A stretch of DNA of 18,339 nucleotides from contig JBGPBY010000088.1 of NCBI GenBank assembly GCA_041481485.1, positions 1 to 18,339 on the forward strand. The letters are read 5' to 3'. How positions within the stretch are numbered: position 1 is the first letter of the stretch; each line of letters begins with the position of its first letter. A program made the position numbers and the translations under genes. The notes beneath the pieces are model-generated. The model made no database searches and was not told the origin of the DNA. It worked only from the letters and a program-made list of their open reading frames with translations. This DNA comes from JBGPBY01 sp041481485 (GTDB lineage: Bacteria > Acidobacteriota > Terriglobia > 20CM-2-55-15). Positions 1 to 7,567 of the stretch are shown here, one piece after another.

Positions 1-19
1 ATGCAATCCTCCGAATTGT

Positions 20-38
20 GGGCGGTCATAGACCGCCC
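20..38. terminator. Perfect 8-bp hairpin downstream of the sigma-54 regulator gene
   Basis: The sequence reads gggcggtc-ata-gaccgccc, a perfect 8-bp GC-rich stem with a 3-base loop. It lies about 115 bases after the stop codon of the response regulator that ends the operon. No run of T follows on either strand, so it is not a canonical intrinsic terminator. It may still end or protect the operon transcript. The rest of positions 1-153 shows no gene. Confidence 0.3.
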
Positions 39-153
39 CTACATGGGGAACGCAGAGCCTCTGTGGAGATAAGTGTCTGTCCCCTCCTCTCGGGTCAGTT
101 CGTCATCGAAACAAGTACATTGGTTGGACATTTGACAGCGCGGGCGACGTCTC

Positions 154-1494
154 TCACCCCCGACTCAATCCCAGCGCGCGCATGCGTTTGTGCAGGTTGG
201 TCCTTTCAATATTCAGCAGACGTGCGGCGGCGGAAACATTCCAGTCCGTTTGGTCCAGAGCCTCGGAAATGCGTTCCCGTTCTGCTGCTTCCCGGCTGTC
301 GTGCAACGTCGACCGCAGGCTCGCATCCGGCCGGAAGCGGATTTCCAGCGGAATATAGTTGGTGCTCAACCGATCGTCCGGAGTAAGAATCGCCATCCGC
401 TCCACGGTATTGCGAAGTTCGCGCGCGTTTCCCGGCCAGGAATATGCGGTCAGCGTCGTGAATACTTCTTCGTCGATTTGCTTGGCTCTGAAGTTATTGC
501 GGGTGCAAAAATCTGACAGGAAATATTCCGCCAGCAGACGAATGTCTTCCGGGCGATCGCGCAGGGGAGGCACGCGAACCGGAACGACGCTTAACCGGTA
601 GTACAAGTCCTCACGAAAGCGATTCTGGGCAACAAGCTCATTCAGATTCCGATTCGTTGCTGAAACCACCCGGACATTGACGCGCACCGTCTGTTCTCCG
701 CCCACACGCTGAAATTCTCCCTCCTGAAGAACCCGCAGCAGCTTTGCCTGCGATGATTCGTGAAGGTCTGCGACTTCATCAAGAAACAGCGTCCCGCTAT
801 CGGCCTGTTCGAATTTCCCTCGCCGCATGGCCGATGCTCCCGTGAATGCGCCTTTCTCATGACCGAATAACTCACTCTCGATCAATTCCATTGGAATTGC
901 CGCGCAATTGACCTTCACGAACGGTCCGTTGGCAAACGGGCTTTCTCGATGAATATGCGAAGCCAGCAACTCTTTCCCGGTGCCGGATTCTCCAAGCAGC
1001 ATCACGCGCGCGTCGGACCGCGCGACTCTTGACGCCTGCTGGACCGCATGCGCAAACGCTGCGCTGGTTCCAATCATCTGAGGTCCGTCTCCCACAATTT
1101 CACGGTACCGCTCGTTTTCGCGGCGCAGGCTCGCTTGTTCCAGAGCATTTTTCAGCACAAGTAGTACGCGATCGCGCGCCAGCGGTTTCTCCAGAAAGTC
1201 GAATGCCCCGTTCCGGGTCGCCTCGACGGCATCGGCAATGCTGCTCTGGCCTGAAATCATGATCACGGGAACGCGTGTGTCGGATTGGCGTATGGAACGA
1301 AGCAGATCGATTCCGTTACCGTCCGGCAGCCGGACATCCAGAAGATAGGCATCCGCGCGCCGGCTGGAATTGCGGGCGGCAAACTCCCGGGCCGAACGAT
1401 GGATCGAAACGGAAAATCCTTCGCGTTCGAGTATCAACTGAAGCGAAGCGCCGATATTTGGTTCATCATCGACAATAACAATGGATTTGTTCAT
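154..1494 (-). CDS. Sigma-54-dependent response regulator, NtrC/NtrX family
   Basis: This 446-residue protein has the three-part layout of NtrC-family activators, which switch on sigma-54 RNA polymerase when phosphorylated. The receiver domain (about residues 3-118) has the acidic pair D9/D10, phosphoacceptor D53 in LLDVRLPD and K103. The AAA+ domain (about 140-375) has Walker A GESGTGKE at 168-175, the sigma-54 contact loop GAFTGA at 215-220 and Walker B GTLFLDEV near 234. A Fis-type helix-turn-helix closes the protein (NVSAAARLLNIERTNLHKR). The frame is open a further 29 codons upstream, but the receiver domain begins at this ATG. The ATG overlaps the kinase stop codon as ATGA, so translation is probably coupled. 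The closest named type is NtrX, judged from the pairing and the HTH. The target promoters are unknown; I saw no convincing -24/-12 site upstream of the operon. Confidence 0.95.
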   Translation of the reverse strand: MNKSIVIVDDEPNIGASLQLILEREGFSVSIHRSAREFAARNSSRRADAYLLDVRLPDGNGIDLLRSIRQSDTRVPVIMISGQSSIADAVEATRNGAFDFLEKPLARDRVLLVLKNALEQASLRRENERYREIVGDGPQMIGTSAAFAHAVQQASRVARSDARVMLLGESGTGKELLASHIHRESPFANGPFVKVNCAAIPMELIESELFGHEKGAFTGASAMRRGKFEQADSGTLFLDEVADLHESSQAKLLRVLQEGEFQRVGGEQTVRVNVRVVSATNRNLNELVAQNRFREDLYYRLSVVPVRVPPLRDRPEDIRLLAEYFLSDFCTRNNFRAKQIDEEVFTTLTAYSWPGNARELRNTVERMAILTPDDRLSTNYIPLEIRFRPDASLRSTLHDSREAAERERISEALDQTDWNVSAAARLLNIERTNLHKRMRALGLSRG

Positions 1495-2891
1495 GCGGTA
1501 GTTTCCTGAATTGCCGGCAATATCAGCCGGAATCCGGCGCCCGACAATTTTCCGGCAACCAGCAGCAGATCTCCCCCACACACTAATGCATCTTTACGGG
1601 CAATGGAAAGGCCCAGTCCGGTGCCGTTGCGCTTAAAGGAAATGGTCGGCTCAAACAGGGTCTTCCTGGCTTCCTCGCTCAAACCTGCACCCGAGTCGTG
1701 AATTTCCACATGGATCTGCCCCTCTGAAAGGTAGGAACAGCCCAGAATGCGTCCACCGGCGCCGGCGGCATCCGCTGCATTTTCCAGTAAGTTCGTCAGT
1801 ATGCCGCGCACTCGATCCGGGTCTGCCTTTGCCAGTGGCAGCCCTTTGGCTGCATCGATCACGTAGGTGATTTCCGGATGACCGGATCTCAAAAACGAGA
1901 CGCGCTCCTCCAGAATGGCAGGAATATCCAGAGAGGCCGGGCGGTTTTGCGGCTCCGCCGAAAAATCCGAAAACGCACGCACACGGCGTTCCAGCGATTC
2001 CACTTCAGCGACGACAATCTGCACGGCTTCGGCAATGAATGCGCGATCGCTTCCCGCAGGCTGGCGTGCCAGGATTTCTTCCACCGTGAGCCGGATCGGC
2101 GTCAGGGAGTTTTTCAGTTCGTGAGCCATTTTTCGGGCCAGCAACTGCCAGCTGGCCATCTGAGTGAGGTAAATCAGGCGTTCCCGATTCTGTTGAAGCT
2201 GACCCGCGGTGTAGTTGAATGCGTCGATGGCATGGCCGATTTCGTCGCTGCGCTGGATCTGAATTCGAGTCTCGAGATTGCCCGATGCGACATCTGAAAG
2301 ACCGGCAGTCAACTGCCGGATCGGATGCGTCATCCGATTGGCAAGGTAGATGAGCCAAACGAAGGATACCAGCCACACTGCCGCCACCAATAGCAGCAGG
2401 GTGATGTTGAAGCCCCGCCGCAGATCCCGCGCGCGTGCCTCCTCGACGAGTCCGCGCGAATGGCGGATTTGCTGGGTCAGCATTTCCATTCGGACGTTTC
2501 CCAGCGTTTCCGTGTACAGCCAGATATCCGTCCCATGGCGAACAAAGTAATTCAGCCGGTCACCGCCGGTTTCCGAGGGAGCAAAGCGTTCCATTTCCGC
2601 GCTGTCGGCAAAGTCTGCAACCGCCGCCGGCCATTGTGCTCGATTAGCTGCGGCGAATGTTTCGTGTTTCGTCGCCCCTGCTCTGGCATCTTCACGCAGG
2701 GAATCCCGAGCCTGCTGGTAAAACTCGCGGCCGGTTTCCTCCAGAGCCTTCGAAAGTTTCTCAATCTCGTCCGTCGGCGCGTAACTCAGACTGCGTTCAA
2801 GCAGCGACGTCATGATGTACAGCGTAACGACCAGTGGAATGACCGTTGCAGCGAGGAATGCGACGATCAAACGTGTACGGATGCTTTTCAT
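1491..2891 (-). CDS. NtrY-like membrane sensor histidine kinase
   Basis: This 466-residue protein autophosphorylates on histidine and should pass the phosphate to the regulator encoded directly after it. Transmembrane segments lie at about residues 7-29 and 162-184. They enclose a periplasmic sensor region of about 130 residues with no fold I can name. A HAMP linker follows (about 185-238). The H box is MAHELKNSLTPIRL with H257, the typical NtrY form. The ATPase domain has the N box NLLENAADAA (N371), G1 box DSGAGL near 399 and G2 box GTGLGLSIA near 423. NtrY proteins usually carry a PAS domain between HAMP and H box; there is no room for one here, so sensing probably uses the periplasmic loop. 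The start lies 4 bases after the stop of the DUF4390-like gene, which argues for one transcript and a signal connected with the envelope. Confidence 0.95.
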   Translation of the reverse strand: MKSIRTRLIVAFLAATVIPLVVTLYIMTSLLERSLSYAPTDEIEKLSKALEETGREFYQQARDSLREDARAGATKHETFAAANRAQWPAAVADFADSAEMERFAPSETGGDRLNYFVRHGTDIWLYTETLGNVRMEMLTQQIRHSRGLVEEARARDLRRGFNITLLLLVAAVWLVSFVWLIYLANRMTHPIRQLTAGLSDVASGNLETRIQIQRSDEIGHAIDAFNYTAGQLQQNRERLIYLTQMASWQLLARKMAHELKNSLTPIRLTVEEILARQPAGSDRAFIAEAVQIVVAEVESLERRVRAFSDFSAEPQNRPASLDIPAILEERVSFLRSGHPEITYVIDAAKGLPLAKADPDRVRGILTNLLENAADAAGAGGRILGCSYLSEGQIHVEIHDSGAGLSEEARKTLFEPTISFKRNGTGLGLSIARKDALVCGGDLLLVAGKLSGAGFRLILPAIQETTA

Positions 2892-2895
2892 AACG

Positions 2896-3486
2896 CTACC
2901 GCTGTCTTCTCAGTTCGGAGATCCGGAACGGTCCCAGGACAAACGATGCGCTGGATTCCTGCTTCTGGCTTTTCCGGCTGAATATATCCACCAACTGACC
3001 GATCAACGAACCGGAGCTGGATTCGCTGTCCACTGGCCGGGGCTCCTCTATGTGATATTCGAATGTCACCCAGAATGGTTGATCCTGCCCCATGTTCAAC
3101 AGCGGCAGCGCAATCGAATCCAGACACCAGGTCTGGACGGCAGACTCGGAGAGGTGAGTGACGGATCGGGGATTCGGTGAGATTCGGCTGACTGCAAATT
3201 TCTCTTCGAAGATATCGTAGCTGACGACAAAGCTGAAGGTTTCTGCGGTTGCCGGCTTGCTGTTCCGCCCTGGCCCAATGCCCAATGAAAAAACAAGATT
3301 CATCGCGATACCATTGTGCAATCGCTGCAGCGTCTCACTGCCGAGAATATGCAGCCCAGAAGCGGCGACGCGCAGTTGATCGCCTTCCAGACGGATCACT
3401 GGAGATTGTGCCTTTGCCGCGATCGGACAAAGCATACACACAATCCCAAAACATCCATAAATCAGGCCGACACGCAGACTCGGCAA
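2896..3486 (-). CDS. Secreted DUF4390-like protein, second copy
   Basis: This 196-residue protein has a signal peptide (hydrophobic residues about 7-25, likely cut after AKA) and a mostly beta-type mature part, so it is probably periplasmic. The pattern of a short N-terminal strand, then LHNGIAM, then FVVSYDIFEEKFAVSR resembles DUF4390, a family of unknown function. In proteobacteria DUF4390 genes sit just before ntrY, as here. It is a clear paralogue of the protein at 5023-5610: both share VSYDI/FSYDI-type segments, one cysteine in the middle, FWxxxEY and the C-terminal tail GPFR(I/L)SELRR. The start is TTG. It is supported by GGGAGG 9 bases upstream and by the complete signal peptide it yields. 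The gene begins 2 bases after the preceding barrel gene. No enzyme motif is visible. The DUF4390 assignment is from pattern and neighbourhood, not a search. Confidence 0.75.
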   Translation of the reverse strand: MPSLRVGLIYGCFGIVCMLCPIAAKAQSPVIRLEGDQLRVAASGLHILGSETLQRLHNGIAMNLVFSLGIGPGRNSKPATAETFSFVVSYDIFEEKFAVSRISPNPRSVTHLSESAVQTWCLDSIALPLLNMGQDQPFWVTFEYHIEEPRPVDSESSSGSLIGQLVDIFSRKSQKQESSASFVLGPFRISELRRQR

Positions 3487-3488
3487 AT

Positions 3489-4994
3489 TCAGTTGCCTCC
3501 CCCAATGGCAAACATTGGATTGGCATGGGACCCCCGAATGGGAATTCCCATTGAGGGGCTGACAACGTCCAGAACGATACGCGCAGGTCCGTTAAGGTGC
3601 AGCGCCGTCCCCAGTGGTACTCGGAGAGAAACTGATTTTCGCAAAACTCTGGGCTGATCGGGATCCCACACCGATCCTGTTTCAAACCACACCGACAAAT
3701 ACTTCGTTAAATAGCCCACGGATCCATAAGCCATTCGGCTTGCGCCCAGCGGCGAGATGTCGTATTTATTCCAGCCCAAAAGTGTGTCGACGTTACCCAG
3801 AGAGAACCGATCAAACATCGGCGCATTGCCGCTAATTCGGCCCAATTCGAATGAGACTGCCAGTCCGTTCGTTGCCCCTAGCGGAACCTTGGACGCGGGG
3901 TTTGGTGAAAACTTGTAGTTTTGATTCAGCAGATTCCGAGTGTAGACGGCATCGCCACCCAGGGTGTGTCCCGCCACATGCAACTCATAATTTCCGTCAA
4001 ATACATTCTTCTGAGACTTCGAGGAATGGCGATACTCAATATTTCCAATAGCTCTCAGGGTGGAAATAAAGTGCAGCGTTGGACTCTGCATCTGAAGCTG
4101 CGTCGCAGCAACACCCAGCGTGAGGTGAACGGCGGGTGAGATCGTGATCTTCGCCGAGGGCTCGATGGTGTCGCGAAGCCGATATAGAGGACTCGAAGCT
4201 CCATTCCCTGCGGCCTGCTGCGTAGCCGGACTCCATTGGGCACGTAGACTGGAATAATTCACGCTGAACCGGACGCGCTTTTGTTCCGCCCAGATTCCTC
4301 CGCGGTATCCCGCGTACCGTTCCATCAGTTCATTGGAATTGTTCATCAAATCGGCGGCGACGCCAATCACATCAAAACGGGAATAGCCCAGCGTGAGTTT
4401 TCCGCTGAATTTCTGCTTTGAGTGATAGCTGCCGGATCCGAAACTGAAACTGAATGAGTTCGTGGAGTGACCCTGATAAATGATCTTCACATGCTGAGGC
4501 TGGTCCCCTCGAATGACGGAACGCGTGACATGAAGATCGGATTTTTTGAATTCCATGACCAGGCGGTCCTTTAGACGGTCAGCCACAGCATCGTTCACAG
4601 GATGGCCCACCATCTTCTGCATTTCCTCCCACAGGGCGCCGCTGACTTTGGATCTGTCGATGGCCCGGAGTTCCACAGCTTCAACGAGGTATCTGGAATT
4701 GATGTTGTGAGCGACCGAATAGATCAGCCGCACCCGATTCGGCTGCGCACCTGGGGCAGTGGTCGGAGTTGCCACATAATCCGGAAGCTCCGACTGAATG
4801 CGTTGCGCAATTTGATCCGCCGACTGCGAGTCATAAGGCTGGCCTTCGAGGCGGCGAAGCGCATCCCGCAGGTTGGCACTCAGCCGGTCCTCCACAATAC
4901 CGGACAATTCGACTTTCTCAATCGTAGCCTGCTGAGCGTATAACGCCGCTGCAATGGCCAGAAATCCAATCAGAAGGATGACGCGTTTTGGCAT
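3489..4994 (-). CDS. Omp85/TamA-like outer-membrane protein, short divergent copy
   Basis: This 501-residue protein has a signal peptide (residues 1-20, cut after LYA) and two POTRA-like repeats (about 22-94 and 98-175), each with the pattern IEKVELSG...LRDAL...GQPYDSQ. A beta-barrel of about 320 residues follows, rich in alternating polar and aromatic residues. Omp85 proteins insert or translocate proteins at the outer membrane. It is paralogous to the 598-residue protein at 5610-7406, sharing PQHVKIIYQG, ERYAGY and FDRFSLGN....GWNKYD. Three differences stand out: a third POTRA-like domain is absent, the loop-6 motif is LLGW (405-408) where the paralogue has LRGW, and the C-terminus is GGGN rather than phenylalanine. 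I chose the ATG at 4994 because the signal peptide starts there; an in-frame extension to 5060 would run through the upstream gene. It lies 28 bases after the first DUF4390-like gene. Confidence 0.85.
   Translation of the reverse strand: MPKRVILLIGFLAIAAALYAQQATIEKVELSGIVEDRLSANLRDALRRLEGQPYDSQSADQIAQRIQSELPDYVATPTTAPGAQPNRVRLIYSVAHNINSRYLVEAVELRAIDRSKVSGALWEEMQKMVGHPVNDAVADRLKDRLVMEFKKSDLHVTRSVIRGDQPQHVKIIYQGHSTNSFSFSFGSGSYHSKQKFSGKLTLGYSRFDVIGVAADLMNNSNELMERYAGYRGGIWAEQKRVRFSVNYSSLRAQWSPATQQAAGNGASSPLYRLRDTIEPSAKITISPAVHLTLGVAATQLQMQSPTLHFISTLRAIGNIEYRHSSKSQKNVFDGNYELHVAGHTLGGDAVYTRNLLNQNYKFSPNPASKVPLGATNGLAVSFELGRISGNAPMFDRFSLGNVDTLLGWNKYDISPLGASRMAYGSVGYLTKYLSVWFETGSVWDPDQPRVLRKSVSLRVPLGTALHLNGPARIVLDVVSPSMGIPIRGSHANPMFAIGGGN
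3496..3501 (-). promoter_or_regulatory. Shine-Dalgarno site inside the barrel gene tail, deciding a TTG start
   Basis: On the minus strand GGGAGG lies within the last codons of the barrel gene, where it encodes part of its Gly-Gly-Gly tail. It is 9 bases before the TTG at 3486. It is the only good ribosome-binding site near the start of the downstream secreted-protein gene and supports reading that gene from TTG. Confidence 0.6.
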
Positions 4995-5022
4995 ATGTAT
5001 CTGTTTTGAAGGAAACGAAAAA

Positions 5023-5610
5023 TCACCGCCTTCGAAGTTCCGAAAGCCGGAACGGACCACCCTGCAGCATTCCTGTCAATTGCGGCTTCTCTTTTCTCTG
5101 GCTGAAAATCTCGACAACTGCGCCGAGCCAGGTCCGCTGATCTTCGCCGCTGCTGGAAACCTGACGGTCTTCCATCCGATATTCCAGGGAAATCCAAAAT
5201 GCACTATCCGGTGTCAGGCTTGCGGTCGGAATCGTCAGCGATTCGACACATAATTTCTGCGCAGCATCTTCGTTCAGATGCGACGCCGATCGCGCGCCGG
5301 GTTCCGAGCGCGATACTTTGTATCGTTCTTCCCAAATGTCGTAGCTGAATACGCAGTGATACGTAATCGAAACGGCAGGAACGCTGTACTTCGACGCACT
5401 GATACTGATTCGAAAGGAATAGGTCACTGTAACGCCGTCGTGTAGCACCTGCCGGGCATCGGCAGAAATGAAATGCAGGTCCGGCGAGTCCAGATGCACC
5501 TGGTCTCCGTCCAGCCGCGCCTTCAACGTCTGGCCGTATCCGGACCGGACGCAGATTGCCAGCACGACCAGAACAACGAAAAATCTGAAAACCAGGGGCC
5601 GCCGGTTCAT
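5023..5610 (-). CDS. Secreted DUF4390-like protein, first copy
   Basis: This 195-residue protein has a basic N-terminus (NRRP), a hydrophobic signal segment (about residues 7-22, likely cut near YG-QT) and a predicted periplasmic beta-rich domain. It is the same type as the protein at 2896-3486: conserved LDGDQ, LHDGVTVTYSF, FSYDIWEERYKVSR, the single mature-domain cysteine in KLCVES, FWISLEYRMED and the tail GPFRLSELRRR. Function is unknown. The ATG overlaps the stop codon of the upstream barrel gene by one base (TGATG), a classic arrangement for translational coupling. This suggests the two products are needed together. The frame is open 14 codons further upstream, but that would cut into the barrel gene and spoil the signal peptide. 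The DUF4390 label is from sequence pattern and from the NtrY/NtrX neighbours. Confidence 0.75.
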   Translation of the reverse strand: MNRRPLVFRFFVVLVVLAICVRSGYGQTLKARLDGDQVHLDSPDLHFISADARQVLHDGVTVTYSFRISISASKYSVPAVSITYHCVFSYDIWEERYKVSRSEPGARSASHLNEDAAQKLCVESLTIPTASLTPDSAFWISLEYRMEDRQVSSSGEDQRTWLGAVVEIFSQRKEKPQLTGMLQGGPFRLSELRRR

Positions 5611-7406
5611 CAGAATCGAATGAGAAAAGTTGGACCGCAGCTTTGCGAGCACTTCACTGGGACACCAAGCGCCAATGGTCCGAGAGAAACGCCAAGGGAA
5701 TTCCGAACGACTGCCGGCTGACCGTCATCCCAGACCATTCCGGTATTCACGAAAAATCCAAACACGCGGTACCAGTATTCTGTCGACAGGTGGGCCAGGC
5801 GGGTTCCGCCGATCGGATCGAGATCGTACTTGTTCCATCCTCGAAGGGTCGTGGTATTGCCCAGCGAAAATCGCTCAAACAACGGCGGGTTTCCGGTGAT
5901 GCGCCCGGCGAACAACGTCAATTTGCCTTTGTGCCGTCCAGACTTGATGGAATACAGCGCATCCCAGCGATGGCGGGTATAAACAAAATCGCTGTCCAAC
6001 GCTTTGGTGCCGGAGCGTATGTCATATGAGGCAGCGTACTGGATGGATGTCTTTCCCTTTTGGATGTTTTTGCTGTCAAAGTGGAAACTTCCGGTGGCTT
6101 CATGCGCCGATTGCCAATGCAACTCCGGCTCGTACATGTGAAGTTCAGTGAAGTTCATTCCTGCAGTGACATAGGAGAATCGATTGAACGCAAACGCCAC
6201 GGACGGCGCGATGTTTTGCCGAGTGCGATATGCGCCTGCCAGGTTCGGCTGAGCCGCCAGGAGATTCAGGGTTTGCGATTTCCAGATCACTCCGTACGTC
6301 GACACTTCGATACTGGCCCCGAGGTGTCTCGTACCCAACGAAACAAATTCCAATCCCGTGTCATAGCCCTTATAACGTTCGATCAAGGTATCGCCGTCGG
6401 TACCCAGCGAAAGGAACAGGGCCTTGATGAATTCGGACCCGCAGCAGAAAGCGCTGACTCCCTGTTTGGGATGATAGGCAAACACCGACGTGTCATTGCG
6501 GAATGGAAGCCACGGCTGCCGGGCAACGTCATAAGTCACATGTGCGGTACCGTCTTTGGACCCCTTGGCGGATTTTGTATTGACCGAATAATCTCCCTTT
6601 ACTTCAGTCTGCAAGCGGTCGCGCAGATGATTGATTTCAAGTGTGTCCAAGCGCTTTCCCACCATTGCATTGAGTTCGTCCCGCAGTCCGGCGCTGAGGG
6701 AGCCGGTATTAAAACCAGTAATATCCACGGCCTCCACGATGTCTTTGTCGGTGGGAGTCGAATTGCCGACCGAAATATTGAATGAACCGCCGTTGACCTT
6801 TATCACCTTGCCTAGCGTCGCCCGGAAAACCCATGGCAGTTTTTCGCCTTCAAAGATCACCCGGATATGCTGAGGTTGAGAACCTCGTTCAATCTTTTGC
6901 GACACGGTGTATTGATTTTTGAGCAATGGTTCTGCAGCCAGCTTTTTACGAAGGACTTCAACAAGCTTGTTGTCGAGCATTTGCCCGATCATTTTCTGCA
7001 TTTCGTCATAGAGCGCATCGCTGTATAGATTGCGCTTGATTCCTTTGACCTCGACCGACTCCACGGTGTATTGCGAATTGACGTTGCTGTCCGACCCATC
7101 GGGTTCCCCCGAACTCCTGGCGACGACAAAAACAACTTTGACGCGGCTCGGTTGCGCGCCCGGCAGAGTCTTGACGGCCGCTATCGAATCGGCATGCTCG
7201 CTTTGAATGCGCGAGGCGATCTCTTCGGCAGCCTGACTATCGAAGGGTTGTCCGGTGAGTTTCTGCATTGCGTCACGCAATCCCGAACTCAGGGTCTGTT
7301 CGGGTATGCCCGAGACTTCAACCTTTTCCACCGTGGCTGCTGTCTGAGCCCACAGAGAAGTGCAGATCATTGCGGCGCACATACCAAGAAATACACGTGT
7401 CTTCAT
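5610..7406 (-). CDS. Omp85/TamA-like outer-membrane protein with three POTRA-like domains
   Basis: This 598-residue protein starts with a signal peptide (MKTRVFLG... cut after LWA at residue 20). Three POTRA-like repeats follow at about 23-96, 110-186 and 222-296; each has a VxxVEVxGI-type strand and an LRDxM...GQxxD helix. The rest (about 300-598) is a beta-barrel. The loop-6 signature of Omp85 proteins is present as LRGW (521-524) followed by DPIGGTRL. The chain ends in TFLIRF, with hydrophobic residues at alternate positions and a terminal phenylalanine, the normal beta-signal read by the BAM complex. The likely role is outer-membrane protein insertion or export. It is shorter than BamA, which has five POTRA domains, and TamA-like with three. 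The start at 7406 is supported by GGAGAG about 8 bases upstream. It is the first gene of the six-gene envelope operon. Confidence 0.87.
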   Translation of the reverse strand: MKTRVFLGMCAAMICTSLWAQTAATVEKVEVSGIPEQTLSSGLRDAMQKLTGQPFDSQAAEEIASRIQSEHADSIAAVKTLPGAQPSRVKVVFVVARSSGEPDGSDSNVNSQYTVESVEVKGIKRNLYSDALYDEMQKMIGQMLDNKLVEVLRKKLAAEPLLKNQYTVSQKIERGSQPQHIRVIFEGEKLPWVFRATLGKVIKVNGGSFNISVGNSTPTDKDIVEAVDITGFNTGSLSAGLRDELNAMVGKRLDTLEINHLRDRLQTEVKGDYSVNTKSAKGSKDGTAHVTYDVARQPWLPFRNDTSVFAYHPKQGVSAFCCGSEFIKALFLSLGTDGDTLIERYKGYDTGLEFVSLGTRHLGASIEVSTYGVIWKSQTLNLLAAQPNLAGAYRTRQNIAPSVAFAFNRFSYVTAGMNFTELHMYEPELHWQSAHEATGSFHFDSKNIQKGKTSIQYAASYDIRSGTKALDSDFVYTRHRWDALYSIKSGRHKGKLTLFAGRITGNPPLFERFSLGNTTTLRGWNKYDLDPIGGTRLAHLSTEYWYRVFGFFVNTGMVWDDGQPAVVRNSLGVSLGPLALGVPVKCSQSCGPTFLIRF

Positions 7407-7431
7407 TTCACCATCTCTCCAGAGAGCCGAC

Positions 7432-7437
7432 ATTATA
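7432..7437 (-). promoter_or_regulatory. Candidate -10 box of the Omp85-NtrYX operon
   Basis: On the minus strand a perfect TATAAT lies 25 bases before the ATG at 7406. This would give a leader of about 20 bases that contains the GGAGAG ribosome-binding site. No good -35 hexamer is found at 16-18 bases spacing, so the promoter would be weak or activator-dependent. It is a single-motif prediction. Confidence 0.35.
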
Positions 7438-7567
7438 TCGATTCACGCCGCGGGAATAGCACGCCCAAGTCCGCAATCTAATGCGATGATTCGACAGGGT
7501 TGAAGCTTGTCGATGTGTGCAGATATTTCACATGTGTGCGGCCTCGGCCGTGTCTCGATTTCTTGAT

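Noticed and set aside
5023..5652. Longer start for the first DUF4390-like gene at 5652
   Set aside because: The extra 14 codons overlap the barrel gene and would precede the basic-hydrophobic signal peptide; the TGATG junction at 5610 is a better start.
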